Assembly (NCBI GenBank): GCA_026388715.1
Contig: JAPLJF010000026.1
Span: 1-64,000, forward strand
From: Deltaproteobacteria bacterium
GTDB taxonomy: Bacteria > Desulfobacterota > Desulfobulbia > Desulfobulbales > Desulfocapsaceae
Reading direction: 5' to 3'
DNA: 64,000 bases
Position numbers and translations under genes: made by a program. The notes below the pieces were generated by a model. That model saw only the letters and a list, made by a program, of their open reading frames with translations, was not told where the DNA came from and searched no databases. Shown one piece after another: positions 42,938 through 51,993 of this stretch. The number at the start of each line of letters is the position of its first letter. Positions within the stretch are counted from its first letter, which is position 1.

Positions 42938-43627
42938 ATGCCTCTTTTTAAACTGAGCAACGAAATCATCTTTCCTCCGCCAGGCGCGGCCGATGAAAAC
43001 GGGCTCCTGGCTTTTGGTGGTGATCTGCAGCCAGCCAGAATTGTGGCTGCCTATAGATCAGGGATCTTTCCCTGGTTTTCTCCAGGAGATCCCATACTCT
43101 GGTGGTTTCCCGATCCCAGGCTGGTTCTTTTTTTGGACGATTTCAGGGTCAGCAGCAGGCTGGCCCGAGATATCAGGAAAAAAAAGTTTACGGTCACGTT
43201 TGACCGGGCGTTTGCCAGGGTCATGGCCTCCTGCGCCCAGGTTCGCATTGAAAAGGGAGAGGGTACCTGGATTAGTAAAGAGATGCACGAGGCTTATTGC
43301 CGGTTGCATGATCTGGGGTATGCCCATTCGGTTGAATGCTGGCAGGGCGAGACTTTGGCTGGTGGCTTGTACGGTATTGCATTGGATCGGATTTTTTTTG
43401 GTGAATCAATGTTCACCCGTGTCAGCAATGGTTCCAAGGTTGCCCTCGTGGCTTTGGTTGACAGGTTGAAAGCGGCGGATTATCAGCTTATAGATTGCCA
43501 GATGACCACCCGGCATCTTGTAAGCTTTGGGGCGCGGGAAATTTCCGGGACAGAATTTCTCGATCAGCTCAATTCTTTTATTCAAACAACTGTTCCCGAT
43601 GGAAAATGGTGCGATGATATCTTCTGA
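42938..43627 (+). CDS. aat: Leucyl/phenylalanyl-tRNA-protein transferase
   Basis: A 229-residue enzyme that adds Leu or Phe to N-terminal Arg/Lys of proteins, marking them for the ClpS-ClpAP branch of the N-end rule pathway. Signatures: FPPPGAADENGLLAFGGDLQP, SGIFPWFSPGDPILWWFPDPR, HSVECWQGETLAGGLYGIALDRIFFGESMF and DCQMTTRHLVSFGAREISR-like end. Length normal. It follows the haem kinase by four bases and overlaps the next gene by 14. Confidence 0.93.
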   Translation: MPLFKLSNEIIFPPPGAADENGLLAFGGDLQPARIVAAYRSGIFPWFSPGDPILWWFPDPRLVLFLDDFRVSSRLARDIRKKKFTVTFDRAFARVMASCAQVRIEKGEGTWISKEMHEAYCRLHDLGYAHSVECWQGETLAGGLYGIALDRIFFGESMFTRVSNGSKVALVALVDRLKAADYQLIDCQMTTRHLVSFGAREISGTEFLDQLNSFIQTTVPDGKWCDDIF

Positions 43628-44198
43628 AAACAAAGAGGTTTGTGACGGCTGTGGTAAACGGGCTCTTTTGCAGGATATGCAGGGGAATGAATTCTGTGAT
43701 TCGTGCGGGCAGCTTGCCCGGATTATACAAACAGACCCGCAATTACTGCGGAAAATCTGCGGCTTGATCCGCTCTGATCTGCATGAATCCGATAGCGGTG
43801 AGCAGGTGTGTCCAGCAACAGGGCCACTGGACCTGCCCGAGGTCCTTGATGCTGTCCGCTACCGAACCCGAGATAGGGAACTCAATACCTGGTATGTCTC
43901 TGTGAGTGAGCTTCAGGGCAATCCTGTCGAGATCTTTGCCTCAACTGCTTTTGATCGAGATCACCATCTTCAGTCTCAAATCTCCAATCTGACCACCATC
44001 ACCCGTCTGGTCTCTCTGGTATTGAGGCATGTTTTTCTTGGTGAAGTGCTGAGCCTTGAAAAGACGATCAAGCAGTTACATCGGAGTTCCCGGCAAAAAA
44101 ACGACCTTCCCGATATGCTGACCCGGGTGTTGAGCCGTTATGTCAGGCATCCCGAAGAGATATTTGATGGCCAGGAGGAGAGTGATCAGGATTCGTAG
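43614..44198 (+). CDS. Stand-alone TSCPD-type domain protein related to the NrdJ C-terminus
   Basis: A 194-residue protein with an N-terminal zinc-ribbon-like CDGCG...CDSCG and a domain (about 80-180) that aligns by eye with residues 600-690 of the window's NrdJ. Shared features are YRxRD/YRLKD, then a strand run, then TxxxRLVSL-x-LR, I-x-K-x-(L)-x-x-SS. In NrdJ this domain precedes the electron-shuttling Cys tail, which is absent here. Function unknown; possibly a regulator or partner of ribonucleotide reduction. ATGs at 43599 and 43614 are both possible; the latter follows GGAAAATGG. Overlaps aat. Confidence 0.6.
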   Translation: MISSENKEVCDGCGKRALLQDMQGNEFCDSCGQLARIIQTDPQLLRKICGLIRSDLHESDSGEQVCPATGPLDLPEVLDAVRYRTRDRELNTWYVSVSELQGNPVEIFASTAFDRDHHLQSQISNLTTITRLVSLVLRHVFLGEVLSLEKTIKQLHRSSRQKNDLPDMLTRVLSRYVRHPEEIFDGQEESDQDS

Positions 44199-44228
44199 AA
44201 GCGTAGATCTAGAATAAAACCTTCATCC

Positions 44229-45506
44229 CTAAAATCTTTTTTCAAAATAGGGAGCAAGGATTTCCGGTATTTCCACTGAGCCGTCTTCCTGCTGATAGTT
44301 TTCCAGGATGGCCAGAAGGGTGCGGCCCACGGCCAGTCCTGAACCATTGAGGGTGTGGAGCAGCCGGCTCTTTTTCTGGCCGTTGGGGCGGTAGCGGATG
44401 CCGCCTCGCCTGGCCTGGAAGTCAAGAAAGTTGGAACAGGAGGAGATCTCTCGATATGTCTCCTGGCCCGGCAGCCAGACCTCGATGTCATAGGTCTGGG
44501 TGGCGGAAAAGCCAAGGTCACCACTACAGAGTTTGACCACCCGGTAGTGAAGACCAAGGAGTTGCAGAACTTCTTCGGCATCAGTGAGGAGTGATTCAAG
44601 TTCCTGGGCGGAGTCTTCCGGTCTGGTGAATTTGACCAGTTCAACCTTGTCAAATTGGTGTTGCCTGATCAGTCCACGGGTATCGCGGCCATGGGAGCCG
44701 GCCTCGGAGCGGAAGCAGGGGGTATAGGCGGTAAATTTAACGGGCAGGCTGTTTTCTTCCAGGGTTTCATCGCGGAAGATGTTGGTGACTGGAACTTCAG
44801 CCGTAGGGACCAGGTAGAGGTCCCAGCCTTTGATTCGGAAAAGATCTTCTTCAAATTTTGGCAACTGGCCGGTGGCGGTCATGGAGGCTGAGTTCACCAG
44901 GAATGGCGGGAGAATCTCTTCATAGCCATGTCTCTGGGTGTGCAGGTCGAGCATGAAGTTGATCAGGGCGCGCTCAAGCCGTGAGGCGAGTCCGGTGAGC
45001 AGGGCGAATCGTGCCCCGGTGATCTTGGCTGCCCGTTCAAAATCGAGGATTTTCAGGGCCTCGCCAACTTCCCAGTGTGGTTTGGGCTGGAAGGAAAATG
45101 TTGGTTTTGTCCCCCATTGTCTGATTTCAACGTTGTCACTGTCATTCTGGCCAATAGGTACGGAGTCGCTGCACAGGTTGGGGATGGCCATGACAATTTC
45201 CTGGAGACGTCCTTGGATCTCGGTCAATCGGTCGTCAAGTTCCTTGATCCGGTTGGAGGTTTTTCGCATCTCCAAAACCATGGGTTCAGCCTGGGCGTTG
45301 TCTTCGGGGCTGCCCTTTTTGAGTGTGGCAATATCTTTGGAGACCGTATTGCGTCTATTTTTCAAGGCCTCAACCTCGGCGAGCAGGGTGAGTCTTTCCT
45401 GATCAACTGCCGCGAAATCAATCAATTTGTCCAGGCTTACTCCGCGTTTTGCAGTCTTTTCCTTGACAAGTTCCAGGTTCTCTCGGATAAATCGTAATTC
45501 AAGCAT
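44229..45506 (-). CDS. serS: Seryl-tRNA synthetase
   Basis: A 425-residue class II aminoacyl-tRNA synthetase. N-terminal coiled-coil arm (residues about 1-110, [14 protein letters not shown] onward), motif 2 [32 protein letters not shown] and motif 3 [21 protein letters not shown]. It charges tRNA-Ser (and tRNA-Sec if present). The true start is [10 protein letters not shown] at 45506; the frame extends upstream to 45647 but without a ribosome site. Convergent with the TSCPD gene. Confidence 0.96.
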   Translation of the reverse strand: MLELRFIRENLELVKEKTAKRGVSLDKLIDFAAVDQERLTLLAEVEALKNRRNTVSKDIATLKKGSPEDNAQAEPMVLEMRKTSNRIKELDDRLTEIQGRLQEIVMAIPNLCSDSVPIGQNDSDNVEIRQWGTKPTFSFQPKPHWEVGEALKILDFERAAKITGARFALLTGLASRLERALINFMLDLHTQRHGYEEILPPFLVNSASMTATGQLPKFEEDLFRIKGWDLYLVPTAEVPVTNIFRDETLEENSLPVKFTAYTPCFRSEAGSHGRDTRGLIRQHQFDKVELVKFTRPEDSAQELESLLTDAEEVLQLLGLHYRVVKLCSGDLGFSATQTYDIEVWLPGQETYREISSCSNFLDFQARRGGIRYRPNGQKKSRLLHTLNGSGLAVGRTLLAILENYQQEDGSVEIPEILAPYFEKRF

Positions 45507-46057
45507 AATGGATTGAATGGGCGTTTGTAGTTTGCAGAGGCAATCTGCTAAAAAAAGGTAAGTTACAGGATAAATCCAATAACTTGCCTTGAATGTTTGG
45601 TGGGCTACGCTCGCTCGAACCAATAGCGTAACATCATGAAATGGCAAAGTTTATTTTAAGTCAAAAAACATGAAGGCCCCCAAAGAGACCCCCGGAACTG
45701 AACAATTAAAGAAAGTTAGTTTTTTAACATGCTCGAAAATATCATTGAATCTGGTTGCAGTCCATCTTTTTTTCAGGTCAGCCGGCAATGATCCACAAAA
45801 GCCTGTCAACTTAGGTGGCAACCAATGCCTTATCAATCAAGAGTTACTGCCGCCATCCTTCCAGTCATTATAACCTGCCATTCCAACCTGGTTAACAGGG
45901 GCAGCTCAAATCTGAGCCATGTCAGAAGGCTACTTGTTTAATATGTGATATCCCTCTTTAAGAATTATGTAATGATTTTATCATTGCTCATATTGTATTT
46001 CAGTATTGTCGGCTAAATATGATATGAAATGATATCCAAGCCTTTTTTTAATAAACT
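45507..46057. other. Intergenic region between serS and the PAS kinase, no clear gene
   Basis: About 550 bases. An ORF on the minus strand (45651-45836, 61 codons) has no match I recognise and may be a remnant. No T-box or other riboswitch is evident upstream of serS. The promoter of serS should lie at 45510-45650. Confidence 0.35.
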
Positions 46058-46090
46058 TTGAATTCAATCCTGCCGCTGTATGCACGCACC

Positions 46091-47245
46091 ATGAATATGA
46101 AAAAAAATAAAGACATAAGCCGTTTTTTCAAAGACGCAACCGGCCATGACTGCTGTAATCCCCAAGAAACGTGTAACACCGGAACGTGGGAGCAGCTCTT
46201 CAACGGCATCCAGGATCCTGTTCTGGTGGTCCGACCGGATGGGATTATTATTGAGGCCAATGATGCAACTCTGCAGGCGGCCCGAAAAACCAGGGATGAG
46301 GTTATTGGTCAGGGAATATGCAAGATAATTCATGGCGGTAAGTGGCCGCATATCAAATGTCCTTTGGAAGAATTTCTTAAGACCTGTACTCCAAAAGTGG
46401 AAGAAACACGCCTCCCCGGTCTCTTTGGTGAATATTCTTTTGCTATCTCGCCTGTTAAAGAGATGGATGGCACAATAAATAAAATTATGCTGACCGCCAG
46501 GGAACTTACACGAGATGAGATGCGAAAGGTGGATTCCATACGGACGGCCAAACTTGCAGCTATCGGTGAGCTTGCTGCTGGCGTTGCCCATGAGGTCAAC
46601 AATCCCATTACCGGGATTATTAACTTTGCCCAGATTCTTCTGGATAATTACGATTTTGATCCTGCAGGCATTGATATTGTGCAGAAGATTATGAAAGAAG
46701 GGAACCGAATAGCCTCTATTACCCATAATTTAATCTCTTTTGCACGGGCAGACAGTGGTGAGCGAGAGCCCGTTAATCCTGTGGAAATTGTAAATGCAAG
46801 TCTTGCATTGGTCCAGCATCAGTTGCAGAAGGACGGAATCACGGTAGTGACTGAATTTCCGAATAACAAATCAGTCATTGTTGCTGATTTCAGACAATTA
46901 CAGCAAGTACTGTTGAATCTCATCAGTAACAGTCGCTATGCATTAAATGCAAGATACCCTGGTTTTGATTCCAGGAAAATTATTGAAATATCCTGTCTTG
47001 AGAAAAAGAAGGGGGATCATCCTGTTTACCGGATAACGGTGAAGGATTACGGAACCGGCCTGCCCCAGTCTATCCTGGAACGCCTTTTTGAGCCTTTCTT
47101 CACTACTAAACCCCCTGGTGAGGGAACAGGGCTCGGGCTCAGTATCAGTTATGGAATTATAAAAGATCATGGTGGAGATCTGCATGTTAACTCAATCCTG
47201 GACCAATACACGGAGATGATCATTGAACTTCCGGCAGGGACCTGA
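46091..47245 (+). CDS. PAS-domain sensor histidine kinase
   Basis: A 384-residue soluble kinase. A PAS domain (about residues 35-125) contains several Cys and His (ICKIIHGGKWPHIKCPLEEF, CTPKVEET). HisKA phospho-acceptor: ELAAGVAHEVNNPITGI (His about 173). HATPase: NLISNSRYALN, DYGTGLPQS, GEGTGLGLSISYGI. No membrane segment, so the input is cytosolic, possibly redox through the Cys cluster. A longer TTG start at 46058 is possible. It overlaps by 22 bases in frame extension with the next gene, the sigma-54 activator, its evident partner. Confidence 0.85.
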   Translation: MNMKKNKDISRFFKDATGHDCCNPQETCNTGTWEQLFNGIQDPVLVVRPDGIIIEANDATLQAARKTRDEVIGQGICKIIHGGKWPHIKCPLEEFLKTCTPKVEETRLPGLFGEYSFAISPVKEMDGTINKIMLTARELTRDEMRKVDSIRTAKLAAIGELAAGVAHEVNNPITGIINFAQILLDNYDFDPAGIDIVQKIMKEGNRIASITHNLISFARADSGEREPVNPVEIVNASLALVQHQLQKDGITVVTEFPNNKSVIVADFRQLQQVLLNLISNSRYALNARYPGFDSRKIIEISCLEKKKGDHPVYRITVKDYGTGLPQSILERLFEPFFTTKPPGEGTGLGLSISYGIIKDHGGDLHVNSILDQYTEMIIELPAGT

Positions 47246-47249
47246 AATT

Positions 47250-49037
47250 ATGGAAAAAGATTTATATTCTGCAAAGATTCTCATTGTAGATGATGAGGAG
47301 TCCATCAGGCAGACCTTTGAAATATTCCTGACCGCCGAAGGCTATCAGTTTGTGAAAACAGTAGCAACTTTTGACGAGGCCATGGAGGCACTGGGACAAA
47401 CAGAATATGACCTCATTATCAGTGATATCGTACTGATAGGGCCTGGCGGGACAGATCTCCTCCAAAAAATAAGAGAATCAGGGGTTGAATGTCCTGTTGT
47501 GATGATCACAGGCTTTCCGAATCTTGAATCTGCTACCAAGTCTGTCAGGCATGGCGCCTTTGATTATATATCAAAGCCAGTGAATAAAGAGACCCTTCTC
47601 CATTTTACCAGGCAGGCCCTGCAGCACTGGTTTCTGGAAAATAAAGCCAAACGCCTCCAGCAGGAAAACGAAAAGTATCGCCGCTACCTGGAAACAATTT
47701 TTCGTTCGGTCAGTGATGCGATTATTACTGTTGATGCCAACTTGCAGATTGTTCAACTCAATGAAACAGCAGAACAATGGCTGAAAGCCAAAGGTGTGGA
47801 AGAAGTCTCAAATTTTGCTCAACTCCCCATTGATGAGCTGGGTATTGCCTGTCTCGACGATGTCCGTAAGGTTTTACAGCAAGGTAATGAGGTCAGAAAA
47901 CATCTCATAGAATGCCATACTCCTGACCATAAAACAAAGATGATCAGTATAAATGCTTCTCCTTTGCGGGGTGAGGATGATGAATTCCAGGGTGTTGTGA
48001 TCGTAGCCAGAGATATGATCATTGCCAAGCCTTTGGAAAGTGCCGAAAATCGCAGCTATTTTCACGGCTTTGTGGACTCAAGCCCTGCCATGCAGGAGGT
48101 GTATAGTCTGATCGAAAATATTGGTAAAGTTGATACTGCTGTTCTTGTCACAGGCGAGTCCGGGACCGGCAAAGAACTGGCGGCAGAGGCACTCCACGCC
48201 GAGAGTTCACGACATGACAAGCCGCTTATCAAAGTGGATTGCGTTTCTTTTGCCGAGAATTTGCTGGAAAGTGAGCTCTTTGGTCATCGAAAAGGGTCCT
48301 TTACCGGTGCAGACAGAGACAGGGCCGGCAGGTTGCTTCAAGCCGACGGTGGCACCTTGTTTCTTGATGAAATCGGGGACATCTCACCTCGGACGCAATT
48401 GCTTCTTTTGCGTTTTTTGCAGGAAAAGACTTTTACCCCTGTGGGCCAGGATGAACCAATACAGGTCGATGTCCGAGTCATAGCCGCCTCCAATGCCGAC
48501 TTCCAGGCAATGGTGAAACAAGGAAAATTCAGGGAAGATCTTTACTACCGTCTTAAGGTTATTGAGATTAAGCTTCCTCCTTTGCGAGAGAGGCTCATTA
48601 GTATTCCACTGATGGCCAACCATTTTCTGGAAGTTTTTCGGAAACAGCTTGGCAAAAAGATTGCCATAATCTCTGATCAGGCCATGGAGTGTATGTTGCG
48701 TTATTCCTGGCCAGGGAATATTCGAGAGTTGAGTCATGTCATAGAAAGAGCCTGTGTCCTTTGTCAGGATGAGGTGTTGCAATTAAAGCACCTGCCGGAA
48801 GAATTACAGAGACCATCTGTCAAGGAGGATCTGTCAACATCCGTCTTTCCACCTCCCATTCCTCAAAACACCATAGTAGAAGCGTTTCCAGCAACTCCTC
48901 AGTATCAGTCGGAAGATGAGAAGATTATTAATGCTCTCCGGCAAGCAAACGGTAACAAGGCAAAGGCTGCCAAGCTCCTGGGTGTGGCCCGTTCCACGCT
49001 CTACAGACAGATGTGTCGCTATAATATAAAAGATTAG
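47250..49037 (+). CDS. Sigma-54-dependent response regulator with internal PAS domain
   Basis: A 595-residue activator: receiver (ILIVDDEESIRQTFE; acceptor Asp in DLIISDIVLIGPGG), a PAS domain (about 150-270, RSVSDAIITVDANLQIV), an AAA+ domain with GESGTGKE, SFTGAD (GSFTGADRDRAG) and LFLDEIGDIS, and a C-terminal Fis-type HTH (NKAKAAKLLGVARSTLYRQMCRYN). The internal PAS between receiver and AAA+ is uncommon. It follows its kinase gene directly and precedes a repeat-rich region with a sigma-54 promoter (49521), its probable target. Confidence 0.88.
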   Translation: MEKDLYSAKILIVDDEESIRQTFEIFLTAEGYQFVKTVATFDEAMEALGQTEYDLIISDIVLIGPGGTDLLQKIRESGVECPVVMITGFPNLESATKSVRHGAFDYISKPVNKETLLHFTRQALQHWFLENKAKRLQQENEKYRRYLETIFRSVSDAIITVDANLQIVQLNETAEQWLKAKGVEEVSNFAQLPIDELGIACLDDVRKVLQQGNEVRKHLIECHTPDHKTKMISINASPLRGEDDEFQGVVIVARDMIIAKPLESAENRSYFHGFVDSSPAMQEVYSLIENIGKVDTAVLVTGESGTGKELAAEALHAESSRHDKPLIKVDCVSFAENLLESELFGHRKGSFTGADRDRAGRLLQADGGTLFLDEIGDISPRTQLLLLRFLQEKTFTPVGQDEPIQVDVRVIAASNADFQAMVKQGKFREDLYYRLKVIEIKLPPLRERLISIPLMANHFLEVFRKQLGKKIAIISDQAMECMLRYSWPGNIRELSHVIERACVLCQDEVLQLKHLPEELQRPSVKEDLSTSVFPPPIPQNTIVEAFPATPQYQSEDEKIINALRQANGNKAKAAKLLGVARSTLYRQMCRYNIKD

Positions 49038-49312
49038 TATTTTGTGGGGAATTATTTTGGCTCTTATGGCAAGAAACTAAAAAAAACGCGCGACCATCAA
49101 TTGGTAAAGTATATGTGTTTTTAGGGGGAGAGTTCTCAGTACCAATATCCCTGCAGGTTAGCAGTTGAACAGAGATTACAGGAGAGCCTGTTCTGTTTCT
49201 CCTGTCTCCCTGCCACCCTCTTCTTAACCGTCCTTCCTTTATTCAAATTCTAAACAAAAGAATGATACACAATCAGTTGCTAAATGGGACCAATTCTCAT
49301 TTTTTTCCCTGA

Positions 49313-49391
49313 AAAAGTGTCGCCTTGGGACACTTTTGGTGTTCAGATGGGACACTGGCGGGACACTGGCGGGACACTGGCGGGACAGTCC
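49313..49391 (+). promoter_or_regulatory. Repeated GGGACACT boxes, likely activator-binding array
   Basis: A dyad AAAAGTGTC-N7-GACACTTTT (49313-49337) is followed by three exact 11-bp tandem units GGGACACTGGC (49349, 49360, 49371) and a fourth variant GGGACAGTCC (49382). The array is about 155-235 bp upstream of the predicted transcription start, typical of enhancer sites for sigma-54 activators. The 11-bp period places the boxes on one DNA face. Confidence 0.65.
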
Positions 49392-49520
49392 GCAGAAAGG
49401 TCTTAACAGCGCCATACTGTTATTTGCTGTCACAGGCTCCTCTCTCCTGTTGCTTTTATATCCAACAAAACAGACGGTTGCGCTACAAGTCGGACCATCA
49501 CTCATCGGCCCGCATTGTTC

Positions 49521-49536
49521 TGGCACGCATTGTGCA
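49521..49536 (+). promoter_or_regulatory. Sigma-54 promoter (-24/-12)
   Basis: TGGCACGCATTGTGCA matches TGGCACG-N4-TTGCA with one change (G for the first T of TTGC). The GG and GC doublets are spaced correctly. Transcription should start near 49547, giving a leader of about 60 bases to the small membrane protein gene. Confidence 0.75.
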
Positions 49537-49608
49537 AAGAACATTATGCAAAGAATGCTGTGTGAGGCAAGCAGAAGATCAACCTTTTCAACCGTACAAG
49601 GAGATGCC

Positions 49609-49833
49609 ATGAGTGAAAGAACACTTACGAAAGAGCAGAGTCAGGGTAGAGTTCAAGATAGAAGTCAAACTACTGTTTCAGCAGAAGTTGACAAGGTCAT
49701 AATCGGTAGCGTTGCAGCCTTTACAGGAATTGTTGGATTGTGGGTCGTTGCCTGTCTTGGGAGCGCCATGTATCAGGCAGGTGGACCATTTCAGCTCATT
49801 GGCTCCTGGTTTAAAGCTGTAAGTGGTATGTGA
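49609..49833 (+). CDS. Small single-span membrane protein under sigma-54 control
   Basis: A 74-residue protein with a polar, Gln/Arg-rich N-terminus, then a hydrophobic segment (KVIIGSVAAFTGIVGLWVVACLGSAMY) and a short tail. The ATG follows AAGGAG. The long upstream extension of the frame (to 49336) crosses the promoter and is not real. Followed by a terminator, so it forms a mini-transcript. Small membrane proteins of this kind often modulate membrane-bound proteases or kinases; here an FtsH-type protease lies next. Confidence 0.7.
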   Translation: MSERTLTKEQSQGRVQDRSQTTVSAEVDKVIIGSVAAFTGIVGLWVVACLGSAMYQAGGPFQLIGSWFKAVSGM

Positions 49834-49895
49834 TATCAACAAATGATCAGTGCGGGAATGAAACGTGTAACATAACGAATGAAAGTATATATAAC

Positions 49896-49933
49896 AAAAG
49901 CCGAGAGGATTTGCATCGTCTCGGCTTTTTTTA
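49896..49933 (+). terminator. Strong rho-independent terminator
   Basis: AAAAGCCGAGA and TCTCGGCTTTT form an 11-bp stem around GGATTTGCATCG, followed by T7. It separates the small membrane protein gene from the FtsH-type gene. Confidence 0.88.
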
Positions 49934-50109
49934 TATACTCCCTCTGGGGAGACATCGTTGAAAACGAAGCTTTGCAGTCGACTGACTAAAAAAATGCTTT
50001 GTCCGATTTTGAAGATCTGGTGTTGTTCTCCTGGCTATCTCTGTCACGACTGCATTGTCAGTGACAGTCTTTTTGAAAACGCATTTGCACTCCTGGAGAC
50101 TCAACTGCA

Positions 50110-51993
50110 ATGGCCCTTCTTGTTCGTAATCTACTTGTCGGTTTTCTCTTTTCTCTCTTATGCCTGTTCATGGCTCTGCTCTGGTTTATGGAGCATAGAC
50201 ATACAAGCCAGGATTACAGCGAACTCATTGAGCGATTAAATAACAATCAGATCGTCAAACTTGAATTTACCGGTAACAGTGTCGTCTTCACTGATCGAGA
50301 TAATTACACCTTTGTGACAACAGTACCGGATGTCAGTAAATTTCTGGAGAGAGTCCAGGGGAAAAATATTCATATTGTAGTGAAAGAAGACAGATTTAAT
50401 CTGATTTATATGACCGTTATTGCTGCGTTCGTGGTCATGTTGATAATGGTGGTCTGGTGGTCTTTACAGCCTAAAAGAAAGGAAGAGAGCAAATTCGCCA
50501 GTGATAAACTGGTCAGCCTGAGTGGAAAAGAGATTGGACTTACCTTCAACGATATTGCAGGAATCCCTGAGGCAAAAGAGGAATTGGAAGAGATTATCTC
50601 CTTTCTTAAACATCCTGCCAATTTCAAAAAGATCGGCGCGACCATCCCCAGGGGCATCCTCCTTCAGGGCCCTCCCGGGACCGGTAAAACCATGCTGGCA
50701 AAGGCTGTGGCCGGAGAGGCCGGCGTTCCTTTTTACAGCTTCAGTGGTTCCGACTTTGTTGAGATGTTTGTCGGCGTTGGGGCCTCAAGGGTCAGGGATC
50801 TTTTCAAAGAGGCGAAAAGGAACGCTCCCTGCATTGTTTTTATTGATGAAATAGACGCGGTTGGTGCCAGTAGAGCAAGTGGTGCCTCTGCCGGAGGGCA
50901 GGAAGAAAGAGGACAGACACTTAATGCTCTGCTGGTTGAAATGGATGGTTTCGATACAGACGATACCGTTGTCGTGCTGGCAGCCACAAACAGACCTGAT
51001 ATCCTGGATTCAGCCCTCAAACGGCCAGGTCGGTTTGACCGACAGATTAACCTGCTCGCACCTGATCTGAAAGGACGGGTGAAAATTCTGGAAGTACATG
51101 GCCGCAAGGTTGCGCTGCATCCGGAAGTTGTGTTTGAGGACTTGGCCAAGTCGACTCCGGGTTTTACAGGTGCAGAGCTTGCAAACCTCGTGAATGAGGC
51201 CGCTTTGATGGCAGCCAGACAAGGAAGAGAGCAGATCCTCAATGAGGATTTTGAAAAGGCCCGTGATCGTATCCTCATGGGGATAGAACGTAAAGGAATG
51301 GTAATGAGTGACAAAGATCGAAAGATCCTTGCCTACCATGAGGCAGGCCATGGAATTCTGGCCAATAAACTTCCGAACTCCGATCCGTTGCATAAGATCA
51401 CCATCGTCCCTAGAGGCATGGCTCTTGGTCAGACCCAACAATTGCCGATCAGTGACTACCCTGCGTATTCAAAGGAATATCTGCGCAGTAAAATCATTGT
51501 CCTCATGGGAGGAAGGGCTGCAGAAGAGTTGATGTTCAAACAACAGACCACAGGGGCACAGGGGGATCTGCTCACTGCCACTAAAATTGCCACCGACATG
51601 ATCTGCAAATGGGGAATGAGCAAAACTCTTGGTCCTCAATCGTACTCCATAGAAAGTGGAGGTTTTATTGAAGGGGCTGGTGGACGTTTACCCATGGGCC
51701 CAGATACCGCCAGGCTCATTGATCAGGAAGTCAATGAACTCCTGTCCAGCTGCTATGATGAAGCAGTTCGTATTCTGAAACAGGAACAGTGTCTTCTTAA
51801 AAATCTGGCCGAGATTCTACTCCAGGTAGAAACTCTGGATGGGGAGGAATTTGATATTATTGTTAAGTGCAGTGTTAAAAAAGAAGTAGCAGCCATGAAA
51901 GATCCGGAACATACCTGCAATACCTGTACCTTGAAAGAAAATTGCAGCGTTGCTAAGTCCATGGAAGAGGTGGTAGATGCGATCGCTTCGTAG
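50110..51993 (+). CDS. FtsH-type AAA+ membrane metalloprotease (second-copy type)
   Basis: A 627-residue protease with two N-terminal helices (about residues 5-27 and 98-118) around a small extracytoplasmic domain, an AAA+ module (GPPGTGKT at 187-194, IVFIDEIDAVG, second region of homology ATNRPDILDSALKRPGRFD) and the zinc site HEAGH (His410, Glu411, His414). FtsH degrades damaged or regulatory membrane proteins. The C-terminus is unusual: a Cys-rich tail CNTCTLKENC (Cys603, 606, 612) which could bind metal or form disulfides. It overlaps by 17 bases with the next gene. Presence of a tailored gene in this regulon suggests a specialised FtsH rather than the housekeeping copy. Confidence 0.85.
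   Translation: MALLVRNLLVGFLFSLLCLFMALLWFMEHRHTSQDYSELIERLNNNQIVKLEFTGNSVVFTDRDNYTFVTTVPDVSKFLERVQGKNIHIVVKEDRFNLIYMTVIAAFVVMLIMVVWWSLQPKRKEESKFASDKLVSLSGKEIGLTFNDIAGIPEAKEELEEIISFLKHPANFKKIGATIPRGILLQGPPGTGKTMLAKAVAGEAGVPFYSFSGSDFVEMFVGVGASRVRDLFKEAKRNAPCIVFIDEIDAVGASRASGASAGGQEERGQTLNALLVEMDGFDTDDTVVVLAATNRPDILDSALKRPGRFDRQINLLAPDLKGRVKILEVHGRKVALHPEVVFEDLAKSTPGFTGAELANLVNEAALMAARQGREQILNEDFEKARDRILMGIERKGMVMSDKDRKILAYHEAGHGILANKLPNSDPLHKITIVPRGMALGQTQQLPISDYPAYSKEYLRSKIIVLMGGRAAEELMFKQQTTGAQGDLLTATKIATDMICKWGMSKTLGPQSYSIESGGFIEGAGGRLPMGPDTARLIDQEVNELLSSCYDEAVRILKQEQCLLKNLAEILLQVETLDGEEFDIIVKCSVKKEVAAMKDPEHTCNTCTLKENCSVAKSMEEVVDAIAS

Noticed and set aside
45651-45836. 61-codon minus-strand ORF upstream of serS
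   Set aside because: Possible transposon remnant, but I cannot match it to a family and it has no clear start signal.
49349-49391. GGGACACTGGC repeats as a CRISPR array
   Set aside because: Units are 11 bp in direct contact with no spacers, so they are a tandem repeat and likely a regulator site.
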